Source of the DNA: Selaginella moellendorffii | Lineage: Eukaryota > Streptophyta > Lycopodiopsida > Selaginellales > Selaginellaceae | DNA length: 64,000 nucleotides | NCBI RefSeq assembly: GCF_000143415.4 | Contig: NW_003314266.1 | Span: 828,463 to 892,462, forward strand | Direction: 5' to 3' | Part shown: positions 11,501 through 21,755 of the stretch, in pieces | Numbering within the stretch: position 1 is the first letter of the stretch | How the letters are laid out: the number at the start of each line of letters is the position of its first letter | The notes under the pieces: model-generated | The model's database searches: none | Told to the model about the DNA's origin: nothing | Seen by the model: only the letters and a program-made list of their open reading frames with translations | Translations under genes and position numbers: made by a program

Positions 11501-13164
11501 ACCTGCAAGATGACTTATCGTGAAAATTAAAGAGAAAAAGGGACACGTCGTTTACCGTTCCCAAGGTAAGAAGACTCTTGTTTATGTAAGAGCCTTCTTT
11601 TCGACGCAAGCCAGTGGTTTCAGTTTTAGAGCTCTCAGATCCTGCAAGATCGATAAGATTCTACGAAGTCCAGTTGACAGTGTTAATTAGTTACCAGAAT
11701 TATTTGATGGCTTACCAGCTGGGACAACGTGACTTCATCGTCCGGCCCCTGAGCACGTAAACTGCTTTCAATTGTCTGCAAATCAAAGTGTCAGTACTGT
11801 TTAGTATTCACAAATTATTACCAAGGTAAAGATGGTATGACTTCGACTGCTGAACAGGTTGAAGTTGTTTGATCCAACGTGCCGATGCTCTGTGAAGAAA
11901 TTGAAAACGGAGCGAACTTTTACATTGATGTACCTTCTCCAGCTGCAATGAGTGAAAGAGCATGAGATGGAGACAGCACAACCTCCTCTTTAACCCCTTC
12001 AACATAAGTCCCCTGTCATGTTTGAAAATGAAACCCTTAGATGTAAGTACTTGCATATTAAAGTTCTACCTGAGCATCCTCCCGAATGCGAAGATTTTGC
12101 CCTGCCGGATCGAGCAAATCGTTTATGACCTGGACGGTATATTTTGTAACATGTTAAGTCATAAACAAGGGAACAGAGGTAGCTTACTTCGTTGTATATT
12201 TCAAGGTAAGATACACGCAAGAGAAACTCCCGGTCTGGGGTCTGCGGCAAATGCCAGGGTAAGCAATATACGGATGAAGACATTTCACTGTTCACCTCTT
12301 GGATGATACTAAAAACATCTTTGATAGCTTGTGGAATCACTCCTGGATAATTTTGGTCGCCCTGGATTAACATTTGCAAAAGCTTCAAGAGAAAGAAAAT
12401 GTAATAACTTACGTGCATTGTGTGTGTTTTCCCGCTACTGGTCACACCGTAAGCGAAAACAGTTCCTACAATGAATTGCCTTTAATTCTCAAACACTTGC
12501 GATGGTGAGGCTTACCATTGATCCCTTCCATCGCGCCGCGCACCACGTTTCGTGCTACGGTGTCGTAAACATTTCTCGTGGTCGCGCTGGCCCCGAAGAC
12601 TTTGTCTGGAAATCACAGAGAGAAGTCAGTCTTCGAGATTAAGCGTTGTGAAGAATCTTTCCAACCAAATGTATAAGCAACAGAAGGATTGAACTCGCTC
12701 CGGACAATGTCGCCGTCCACGTACCACGCAGCATCGTCCCCGCGATGAATTTCCCTTTCACTGAAAACCCAAAGATCACCCAAAGATCTCACGAAAAGAA
12801 CAAGAACAAGAGCGTCAAAATACCTCATGGGGCGAAATCGAACAGTCACAGAGATATTCTCCTTGCCGTAATCCACACTCTCATCGGAATGCATTGTCCC
12901 GGCATCCTGGGAGAAGCGCGGCGACGAGCAAGACGATGCCAGGAAATGCGAAGAGACTCTCCCACCATTGCTGCTCATCTGAGACAAAGCCCTGAATCCC
13001 GCCGAGCCGCCACCGCTGCTCCTCCGTCCGGACGACGGCGGCGGCAGCATTCTCGGGGAATTCATCGATTGCCCGAACGATCCCTGGTGCTGCTGCTGTT
13101 GGAAGAGATTTCCATTCACCGAATACCTAAACGGCGACGCTCCCCTTTGCTTGGCCGCTGCCAT
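8523..13164 (-). CDS. Kinesin-7 family motor with C-terminal RING finger
   Basis: A plus-end-type microtubule motor of the plant KIN-7 group, interrupted by many short introns. The first exon has a Ser/Gly-rich N-terminal leader followed by [12 protein letters not shown], the start of the motor. The P-loop [11 protein letters not shown] lies near 12420-12460, the switch II block NLIDLAGSE near 11650-11690, and the neck follows near 11200. From about 11200 to 9000 the exons encode long heptad-rich coiled coil with many Glu/Lys/Leu residues. The last two exons (8664-8829 and 8523-8608) give CKVCFE, PCRHFC and CPLCR, a RING finger ending close to the stop. Plant KIN-7 proteins of the C/D type share this motor-coil-RING layout and some are targeted to mitochondria or plastids. 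The start is the ATG of [12 protein letters not shown], since no upstream in-frame ATG was seen. Confidence 0.9.
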
Positions 13165-13221
13165 GATCGATCCCCAGCGAGCGGCGCCAATGCTCCTCCA
13201 GGCGCCCGATCGATCACACAA

Positions 13222-13993
13222 ACCCTGAGGAGCTCCAAGATCTAAGCATGCATTGGCAAAATGGGGCGATCTCTTTGCGCAAGAGCGCCTTGTATGTGGA
13301 TGTATGTATGGTTTTTAGAGACCAAGACTCCAGGAGGATGACATGGCGGTCACACGAGCCATGTCATAACGGAGGCAACCGGTTGGCCGCGACACGTGTC
13401 GCTTCACGTGTGGTGGCCCCGTCGTGCCAGGTAGTGCCCCATGTGCTTGGCGGGAAAAGCTAGAATATCTGCTGAATCTTTCCCAGTTCAAACATCATGT
13501 GCCATAGATTGCAAGCCAAGTCAAATGGCAGCAAACAAAACACGGCGATTCGGCGAATATCCCTCTCTGTGGAGAAGGATCTTCTCCCTGCGTGAAATGG
13601 AGAGCCCAACGAACTGTCCTTCCCACAAACTTGCCACTTTTTCTCTAAGTCTCTTGCGCAGCAAGATCTTAGCTAGAAACTTGATGCTCTTAATTGTACC
13701 ACAACATAATCCTCACGTTTTTGAGGACATGGACGAGATTCGCACTGCTTGTCTCCGACCAAGACAACCAAACTGTCATAAAAAAAAAGGAGACACGACA
13801 TGAAAGAACTTACAAAAGCAAAAGCGTTTTGCGTGCTGCTGATGGGTCCTCCTCCTGTGAGTAGTGTACGTTGCACGACTCACCGAGAAAGCTGCAAACG
13901 TTTTTAGCCAGACGTGCCGCGTTCGATCATTCACAAGGGCTATCCTTCACGTCAGAGACCTTATTTCGAGTATATGTTCCACGCGACAGACTT
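13222..13993. other. Intergenic region, kinesin promoter and TyrRS 3' flank
   Basis: About 770 bp between the kinesin start and the tyrosyl-tRNA synthetase stop codon. The open frames here are short and show no family resemblance. I see no RNA gene or repeat. Confidence 0.4.
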
Positions 13994-15601
13994 CATCTGG
14001 TAACTCTAAAAGACTGCAAGAAAAAGATGGACTGTTTAAAGAAAGAACTAGAGCAGAAAATTGATAGCTTACCTTCACTTGAGCGAGCAGATCTCTTGCG
14101 TCAGCATTATGCTTGAAGTGATCTCGCACCGGCTACAAATCAGCATTAGCAATGTTTGGCGTGCGACAGGAGGGAATGGATATACCTGGAGAATTAGATT
14201 GAGTGATTTTGCCAAAGACGTCTTGATCTCATCGGAACTTATCAGTCCTGACTCGAAGTCGCCATTCAGCTTCTCAGCTGACTCGTAGGTACTGTAAGAA
14301 ATTGACGTTATAGAGACCACGGAAATAGTAAAAGAAACGCGAGCTTACAGGTTTCCGCCTCTTTCTTCTGAACGGCAGAGCTCAAATCGGCCATGCCACG
14401 GGATGACGACGTACTTCACGTATTCCAAGCACGGGTTCCCTTCCACAACGTTCGGACAGAACGCACCTGCAATTTTCCTGTTCACATCATCCTGTCTAAA
14501 ATATTAGTATCGAGCATTTCTTAGCGCTGTGTGCCATACCTCTTCGTCTTCCATAAATATCGCAGACTCGGGATCACTTTTCGACATCTTCAGCTGACCT
14601 TCCTTCAGCCCCGGCAGCATATCTAGAATAAAGAGAAAACAAAAATAAGTCAAAATGTGAAAACAACAAAAAAATATAATTGAAAACTTAAGCATACGAT
14701 GAGACAAAATAATTGGTTTGAATTTCCGTTTGGTAGCAGAAGCATACTCTCTTGCAAGCATGTTCACTTTTCTCTGATCGAGTCCAAGCTGACAAATATC
14801 AGCCTGCGGAAGAAAAGAAAAGTTGGAGTATTTCCGAAACTTGATACTGGAAATGCCCGTGCTCACCTTGAGGAAGAATACATCCGCGCACTGCATGCAC
14901 GCGTACATGATTGCAGACACCGAAAGCTCTTTTGGATTGGTCCGTCCCATAATTTGCGAGCATCTAGACAAGGAAAAGAAGACAAAGGAAGAAAAAAAAT
15001 ATATATACAAAAAAGAACCGTGTAAGACCTTCATGAGTCACTTGGTCGAATTATGACAACGTTACTTGCCTTAGAATACGAGGAAGGTTGTTCCTGCGAG
15101 CGATATCAAAGACAAGCTTCCAGTACTCCTCGGCCCTCGAGTTGATCTCGTGAGAAGACCATAGAAACTCCACCTGATTGAGATTCATACCAACAGCCTT
15201 CCACACTTCGATCATGTAGCGCCCCACGGTCTGGATCTTGTGGAGATCGCCTCCCATCTTGTTGTTGAGCTGCGCAAACCAGTCCGCGACCCAGAACTTA
15301 AACACGCATCCAGAGCTTGTCAATTTGTTAACATTCAGTGCCTTCATCACTCCCTGCGATCAAAGGGTGGAAAGACAAAACGAATTAAGGCGCGAAGAAC
15401 AAACTCCCTCACCTGAGCGATGTGGACTCTGCCAGACGGTTCAAATCCATCGTAGCAGATCGGAGGAGTCGGCTTGTTCTTGAAGAGCGCGGCCAGATCC
15501 TCGGCGCCAGTGCATTCTTCGCCGACGCTCAGCGCCAGTTTCACTTTCTCCTGAATCGCAGCCGCAGCAGCGGCATCCTCTTGCGCCGGCAGATCCGCCA
15601 T
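13994..15601 (-). CDS. Tyrosyl-tRNA synthetase, cytosolic type
   Basis: Class I aminoacyl-tRNA synthetase that charges tRNA-Tyr. Exon 1 (15413-15601) ends in YDGFEPSGRVHIAQ, in which GRVHIA is the HIGH-type ATP-binding signature. Exon 2 starts GVMKALNVNKL and contains FWVADWFAQLNNKMGG, typical of the eukaryotic/archaeal enzyme. The KMSKS loop reads LKMSKSDPESAIFMEDEE near 14540-14600. The final exon supplies only SFRVTR before a stop at 13994-13996, consistent with the short basic tail of the family. No plastid or mitochondrial transit peptide is evident: the N-terminus is acidic/alanine-rich. It is transcribed divergently from TOM20 with 73 bp between start codons. Distinguished from tryptophanyl-tRNA synthetase by the YDGFEPSG block. 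Confidence 0.9.
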
Positions 15602-15674
15602 AGCAACAGGGACCCTATCAAAAACCCTAGTCCCAAGAACCCTAAATCATTGTGGGGGCGGCATTTGATACGCC
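15602..15674. promoter_or_regulatory. Compact bidirectional promoter, TyrRS / TOM20
   Basis: Only 73 bp separate the two divergent start codons, so both 5' UTRs and any core promoter must lie here or overlap the coding starts. It contains telobox-like elements (AAACCCTAG at 15622-15630 and AACCCTAAA at 15639-15647), which in plants are common upstream of translation and ribosome-related genes. No TATA box is visible. Confidence 0.6.
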
Positions 15675-16577
15675 ATGGACGACGGGCTCCCGCAGACCGA
15701 TATGGAGCGCCTCGTCTTCTTCGAGGCAATGCGCGAGCGCTGCGCCGCGGAGTATCTCCGCAGCCCTCACGATCCAGAGGTAAGCAATCGCGCCATTCAA
15801 TCCAAATGCTCTGGATCCTTGCGATTAAATGATTTTTTTCTTAGAACCTAACGAACTGGGGGAACGCTCTGCTCGAGCTAGCGCATTTTCAACAGGGCGA
15901 TGAATCGGTCCCGCTTGTAGAAGGTTGGATTTATTTTTTCCATTCAAATCACTCTCGTTGTTCTTGTAGATTCAATCTCCAAGCTAGAAGCTGCGCTAAA
16001 GATCAATCCAAAGAAGCACCAAACGCTCTGGATTCTAGGAAACGCTCACACGTGCCATGGGTTCCTCGTAGCCGATGTTTTAGAGGCTAGCGAGCATTTT
16101 AAGAAGGCAGCTACTTGCTTCCAGGATGCATACAACGAGGTGAAAAGCATAGCTTCGTTTTTGCAATCGTTGTGATGTTATCCTTTTTTTTCTTCCAGGA
16201 ACCCAGCGAAGTTTACTCCAAGTCCCTAGAAATGGCTCGCCAAGTACGTTGCAAACACTCTTTTCCCCGTGAATTGTTCTAGAGCTTTTTTTACAGGCAC
16301 CATTGCTCCATCAAGAGCTCCAGGTACAGCTCGCTTCTCAAGGGATGGCGATCAACGCTTCATCATCGTCGAGTAGAAGCGGAAACAAGGTAAAAACACT
16401 TCCATCACTGGGTTTAAAATCTACAGTTTTCACGAAGCTTTCTAGGGAAAGAAGAAGAAATCGTCCAAGCGCAGTGATTTGGCCTATGATGTTCTTGGAT
16501 GGGTGGTTCTGGCTATTGGAATTGTTGCGTGGGTTGGGATGGCAAACATGGCAAAAGCAGCTCCTAGTGCCAAGTAG
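15675..16577 (+). CDS. TOM20: Mitochondrial import receptor subunit TOM20 (plant type)
   Basis: Receptor of the outer-membrane translocase that binds presequences of mitochondrial precursor proteins. Six exons join in frame to about 207 residues, the usual length. The N-terminal and central part is an all-helical TPR-like domain with NLTNWGNALLELA and LEAALKINPKKHQTLWILGNA. A serine-rich then lysine-rich linker (GKKKKSSKR) follows. A single hydrophobic anchor, VLGWVVLAIGIVAWVGMANM, sits near the C-terminus, the reversed topology that distinguishes plant TOM20 from the animal/fungal protein. Splice sites are canonical (for example GAG|GTAAGC at 15780 and TTTCTAG|GGAAAG near 16445). It shares its promoter with tyrosyl-tRNA synthetase. 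Confidence 0.93.
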
Positions 16578-17604
16578 TACCTCCTAATGCTTTTCCTTTG
16601 TACATCAATTTTGAATGAAAGAAAAAAAGAATCAATGGCAGCACCAATGCCCACAGTGAAGCTGTATGTTGTGAAATTTGAATTTTCTTACTTAAATTCC
16701 CAAGAAAAATTAGTATTAAAATTAAAATTCTTATAATATAATAAATGATTTATATATTAAATAAATAATATAAAACCCTTTCTCCTAGATTTTTTATTAG
16801 GTTTTTTCACATTATTTTAATCATGTTCAATTGTGTTATATATATAATAGCTTTTGGTAGTCATATACATGTAAATGTAAATATGTTTAGAACTTTATTT
16901 GCAATATCCCAAGAGGTACATATGTGATGTTTAATTAACATGAATTATTTTGATCTATATTTAGTTTTTTTTATTATAGGTTTAAATGAAAAATATTTAA
17001 CATTCTAGAAACTTTATTTGTTTAAATTTAATTGAAGTTTTTATTAGCTAAAGAAACACTAATCTTTATATAGATGTGGATATACCTAGGATATTCTTAA
17101 ATATTCTAGAATTTCTAATTATTTAACTTCGCATTAACATCCCTATCCCTATTGATTCGAAAATTCTAGTGGTAAACACTACACACATGCCTCCATCAAT
17201 AATATGAAGTATGGTTGTTATCAAGAGACAAATGCAAAAGCAAAATCATAGCTGAACTATCTACTATATGTTTTCATTGGGGAGTCTGGTCATGGGAAGA
17301 AGAGGCATATCATGTTGTTTACAATCCAAGAACTTTTCAATTCTTCTCTAGTTTTCTTCATGTAAACTTCTTAAATTGATCAACATATGATACCAGGGTT
17401 TAAAATTTAGAAAAATCTCGGTAATGATCCCTTTTATAGAATCACCACAAATTTTCTCTTTGTCACTTCTCACGAAACCTGGACAACATCCAAGAGAGAA
17501 CAAATAAAGATCCAAATCATCAGCATTTAATATGAAACACATGCTAAAGTAAAACTCTTTTTATATTACTTATAAAAAGGAATTACAAGTATATTGCATA
17601 AATT
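16578..17604. other. AT-rich intergenic stretch, no gene seen
   Basis: Very AT-rich DNA with TATATA runs and scattered TTCTAGAA-type motifs (about 17080-17120) that recur in other AT-rich stretches of the window. A 64-codon frame at 17348-17542 (minus) has no recognisable family. Probably old transposon debris. Confidence 0.4.
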
Positions 17605-18643
17605 TCAATACGTGGGTTCAAAAGGGCATAAAAAAGCTTGTTGGATATAATAAAGATCCAACTCGTAGTTCACAGGTGCACCAGCTGGTGGAACTCCCAC
17701 TGCTCCACCTCCAGGAGGAACAAACGTCGTAAAAACCTGTGGAGCTGGGAAGCACAGGATGTAAGATGCAAGTCCTGGACCATTTAAAGCAAGGCCACCA
17801 TGTCCAACCCTGGTGAGAATCGGAGAATTTCTCCAGGTTGCATTTGGGCCCAAAGGGCAGGTCCCAAATGAGACAAGCCGGATGGGCATTGGTCCCCCAC
17901 CCCTTGCTCCACCTCCAGCTCCGGCCGCCCCTCCGCCAGCTCCTGGCCTTTCATAGACCGAAGCCAACATAGCGATAGTTCCATTAGCTCTCTCGTTGAA
18001 CCTTTTGAGACCGATATAGAGCTCGCAACGAGGATAGTCTGGTCCAAGGAAGATCGCAGCTCGCTCGTGAAGATTCTTGGGCGTCTGGGATGTTGCGATC
18101 TCGATGACGATAGCCCCGTAGGTTCTCAAAGCCGTGACACCAGGAGGAAGAATAGAACTTTGTCCACGCACTTGCACTGTCACGTCAGGCTCGTAAAGAT
18201 CCCCCCCGAAATCCGGCTTGTAGGTAACAGCCGTCGCCACCACAAGCAATCCACCTGCTTGTGCGTCAAAAGCAGCTCCCACCTTCAACTGAGCTTGCCC
18301 ATGGGGGTTATGCGGGAGTTCCCTTGCGATGATCTTTCCTCCGATGAAATCACAGAGGAACTTCCTGTTTCCCGATGCCCACCTGAAAGCATTGACGGTA
18401 GAAGCATCGACGGTTAGAAGCATTCTTGGTTGCTCACCTGGAGAAAGCTTCAGCGTTGGGAGCTGTTCCGATGATCAAGTCGCTTGGGCTGTAGAGCTCT
18501 TGATTTTCCTCCTCGCCTGTGAGCAAGGCAAGCCGAACAAGCTTCTGCTCGACAGCTCTTGTCGCGCGCTCATCGATCCTGACTCGACGTGGAGTAACGA
18601 CGACGCTCTCATTTCCTGCTTCACAACAAAAAATCGCAGCCAT
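17605..18643 (-). CDS. Uma2-like (PD-(D/E)XK fold) protein
   Basis: Two exons (18438-18643 and 17605-18382) join as SR|WASG to a protein of about 327 residues. Residues from the middle read DLYEPDVTVQVRG, then about 25 residues on AIVIEIATSQTPKNLHERA. A 'PDV' strand followed by a hydrophobic strand ending in E and a 'S.(S/T)....' turn is the pattern of Uma2/DUF820 proteins, which adopt the restriction-endonuclease-like fold. The preceding FIGGKIIARELPHNPHGQAQ also fits the Uma2 core (a short strand, then a histidine-containing helix start). A Gly/Ala-rich linker (about 180-200) leads to a unique C-terminal half with many prolines. Uma2 proteins are abundant in cyanobacteria and other bacteria and rare in plants. 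Function unknown, nuclease activity unproven. The classification is by pattern only. Confidence 0.6.
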
Positions 18644-18878
18644 GAGGGGAGAAAAAGAGGGCAATCGGGGAGGAAGGAAAGAGGGCACTCACACAGCATC
18701 GAGCCTTCTCGCGCTTCTTCTTGCTCTCCCACGCTTAACAGTCGTTTTCTCGTTCGCGCCCTAGAACAAACCGCACAGCGTATCTATCACGACCAAATAT
18801 GAAACGCGATCAAGGTATAATTGTTGTAATGTGAAAAGGGATGGACATAACACGTGGCGCACGAGTTTAGAGTATTCC

Positions 18879-18971
18879 TGTACGGTTGATGACGCGGCAA
18901 AGCACCAAAACCAACCAAAAATTTTGAGATAGCGTTGAGATTTCTAATACTTTTTAAAATGCCGTAAGAAG
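18879..18971. repeat. Direct repeat, left copy
   Basis: The text from GGTTGATGACGCGGCAAAGC to TAATACTTTTTAAAATGC recurs almost unchanged at 20703-20806. The right copy carries two small insertions (about 8 and 3 bp). The two copies are in the same orientation and bracket the LAP/PAT gene fragments. Confidence 0.85.
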
Positions 18972-19306
18972 GAGCGCATCGTGCGGTCGCAAATGGGCCG
19001 CTCGAGCTCATCCCACGGCCCAGATCCGTGCGGTGATTTTTAATTTTTTCACCTACCCCGGCTTGCATTACCATTACCACAGTAGATGGAAAGCAAATAT
19101 TTACCGCGGGTGTGGGGCATTTGTGTGTTGCTGTGCTTATTGCGCGCATATGCCGCGCGGCTAGCGATAGTTCCAGCATGAACTACTGAAGGTTAAGATT
19201 CGCCCATGGATCAAAGAATATGCTAATTTCGGGATTAACGACCGAGCAAAAATGAGCCTCAAGAAACAATCCTGCTGTGGGAAAAACCAACCTCTTTTTT
19301 TTTACT

Positions 19307-19779
19307 TTACGAGGAGGATGCGTGCTTCGAAACCCATTCCACCAAGGTCCCCACAGCGAATCCAGTCGCCATTTTCTTCTTCTCGTTCCACACGGGTCCG
19401 GCGATGTCGAGATGAGCCCAAGGGATTTTCTCATCGACAAACTGTCCATCCATCAAGAATGGAAGAGATTAGAAGTTCTTCCACAAGAACAAAACGAAAG
19501 GAGTACCTGTTTCAAGAAGAGCGACGCCGTTATGGATCCGCCAGGACGTCCACCCGTGTTCACCATGTCCGCGATTCCCAACTTCATCATCTATCCGCCA
19601 TAGCTTCTCTCCGGCGGCGCTTGACGCTTGGGACAGTTCGTCCGCGAGTTCGTCGCTGGGAGTAAACATGCCTGTTTTGCCATGGAGTTAGAAAAACAAT
19701 TCTAAGAGAGGACGTTACCTCCAATCTCGTTGCCCAACGCGATAATGCACGCTCCTGTCAAGGTTGCCAAATCCACGAT
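19307..19779 (-). pseudogene. Leucine aminopeptidase (M17), C-terminal fragment
   Basis: Three consecutive exon-like pieces of a plant leucyl aminopeptidase. They carry IVDLATLTGACIIALGNE, then FTPSDELADELSQAS...AGEKLWR, then [20 protein letters not shown] and finally [11 protein letters not shown] with a stop at 19307. The [17 protein letters not shown] block carries the catalytic-site loop of the family. Between LWR and the next block about ten expected residues are missing and the frame changes (near 19600), so the piece is broken. All exons encoding the N-terminal half and the first metal ligands are absent. Canonical splice sites remain. It sits immediately downstream, on the same strand, of the 5' end of a palmitoyltransferase gene (19797-20148). 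Confidence 0.85.
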
Positions 19780-19796
19780 CTGTTTTTGCAAAGAAG

Positions 19797-20148
19797 TTTA
19801 GCTCAGGTACTTGCTAGAGTCCGCAGGATTGATTCCCGTGCATCTGACGTAAAGAAAGAACACCACAAGTGCCTGCAAAGTTAACGAAATTGAGCGCTTA
19901 ACAAATTCCAAGAGTGAGAAATTGCGAAGAAAGACTCACCAAGACCGAGTAACACCCAATTACGATATACTGCCACGGATTGGGCCCAATGAAAGGCGCG
20001 AAAAACACGAAGTACGCGACTACGAGGGGGAAGAACACAGTGATCGCCACAACCTGCAAAAAGAGCTCGCTCACTTGGTCGAATTCCACGGTGCCGCATT
20101 TACCTGAAACCCGTGCGCAGGCAGCTGCCAGCCGTGGCTCCGCACCAT
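19797..20148 (-). pseudogene. DHHC palmitoyltransferase, N-terminal fragment
   Basis: The first exon encodes [15 protein letters not shown] and splices (CAG|GTAAAT) to [20 protein letters not shown], then [19 protein letters not shown] third exon gives VVFFLYVRCTGINPADS. This is the start of plant protein S-acyltransferases of the PAT19-22 group, covering the first two membrane helices and the 'LY.RC...(N/D)PAD' segment after them. The sequence then runs into a stop at 19798. The cysteine-rich DHHC catalytic domain is absent from the window. The downstream DNA is instead the 3' end of a leucine aminopeptidase gene. It is a truncated gene or half of a chimaera; expression is unknown. Confidence 0.8.
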
Positions 20149-20702
20149 TGATCTCAGTGTCGCCAAGCCGGCACAGCCGCCGCATAGCCAGCAGCAATCC
20201 CTAACCCCCGGAATCCATCCCCGGAGCTACGATCCAAGCCCTGACCTGAGAATTTCGATGCCGATCCCGGTCGCTGGCCGGCGCCTTGGATGCGTGCCGC
20301 CGCCGCGGATGCGCGCTAGGGCAAGGATCGCGCTTCTTTGCCGCCGCGGGTGGCAATTTGGCTCTAGCATACAGGGGCCCGGAGTTTGTATGCGCTCTCA
20401 ACGAGATCCGGGCGTGAGAATAGAAGCGGAGCGAAACAATCCCCTTGTTTACAAGATTGTGGCTTCACTGGGATCACTGAGATCATGCCAGTCCCTGGAG
20501 CATCTCGAGAGAGAAGGAATGTGAAAATGTTGCGAGGATAGCGATATGGAGAGGACGATCCTTCCCTTCGTTGGCGCTCCAGCGCGAGCAAGATCGCGAC
20601 TGCCTACCGCGATTTCCACTGTTAACCGGCCCAAGAACAGGGGATCTGTACGGCGGCAAGACTATTGCACGAGAATATCGTACGGTTTCGAGATAATGGA
20701 TT

Positions 20703-20806
20703 CCTGTCGGTTGATGACGCGGCAAAGCACCAAAACCAAGCAACCAACCAAAAATTTTGAGATAGCGTGGCGTTGAGATTTCTAATACTTTTTAAAATGC
20801 TGTGAT
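20703..20806. repeat. Direct repeat, right copy
   Basis: Near-identical to 18879-18971, with the insertions AAGCAACC-like and GGC relative to the left copy. It lies just upstream of the PAT fragment and may mark the edges of an inserted or duplicated segment. Confidence 0.85.
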
Positions 20807-20829
20807 TGGAAATGTGGTCAACCAACCAG

Positions 20830-21755
20830 TGGCGGCCCGCGGCCCAAGAAGGAGTGTAATGTTACCTTTTTGTCACAATTTTGCAAAAAGTTTAATTCTT
20901 ATGATTCTAATATTGCAATTTTGAAATTTTGGCACCTGGCTTTATTTCCACGTAGTCACAGATCTAACCAATGTTTTGTGCTTAATTACAAGGTTTACAA
21001 TATTGCTCTATGTTTAAGATTGTATTATACTTTTTGGTTTGCTTAAGCAAAACCTGTAGGTGTATCTAGAATATGCTTAGATATTCTAGGATATTCTACC
21101 ATCTAACGGTCGTTATTTATTTAGATTAATCTTCTATTTAAAATTTATAAATTTTCCTAAACACTTTTTAGTATATTCTTATTTATTTTAATGGAATAAT
21201 ATTAATATTGATTTATAGATTATAGACATGAATTGAATTATTCAGAAATACTAAATAAGAATGACACTACAATTAAGCAAACCAAGCGTTGCTGTATGCA
21301 ACGCACAACAAATTTATTTTTTCTAACTTTTGTGATTGCATATATGTAATTAGTGTTTAATGCTAATATTTTCAATTAATATAACTCTATTTAAGCTCAG
21401 TACACCATTAATTGAAGAATAAACTCATGCACACCTAAGTGTGCATTTGTTTATTGTCTCTTAAACAATGTCAGATTAGCATCCAAACCCACATCATATT
21501 AACATAAAAAGTATTTTGCTTAGAAAAAAGCTTCTTAAATAGAGGAGTAGAGATTGAGTTGGAGCGTAATTGTATTTTATCTTATAAGTCACTTTCTGTT
21601 TGTGTTTGAACAAATTTAACTAATATTAATTCTTAATTAAAAACAACAATATAAATTTCTGACTAGCCCTAAGATGTACATACATGCTTTGGAATCGATC
21701 ACTAGACCGAACTTTAAATTTTTACTGAATGGAAGCTTTCGCCAACTATCTATGT
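20830..21755. other. AT-rich intergenic stretch, no gene seen
   Basis: Strongly AT-rich. A GGTTTGCTTAAGCAAAACC inverted repeat at about 21044-21062 and a partial echo, TTAAGCAAACC, near 21273-21283 hint at a small decayed inverted-repeat element, not resolved further. Confidence 0.35.

Noticed and set aside
13222-13260. Upstream extension of the kinesin N-terminus beyond MAAAKQRG
   Set aside because: The in-frame extension begins with TTG rather than ATG; the first ATG at 13164 is preferred.
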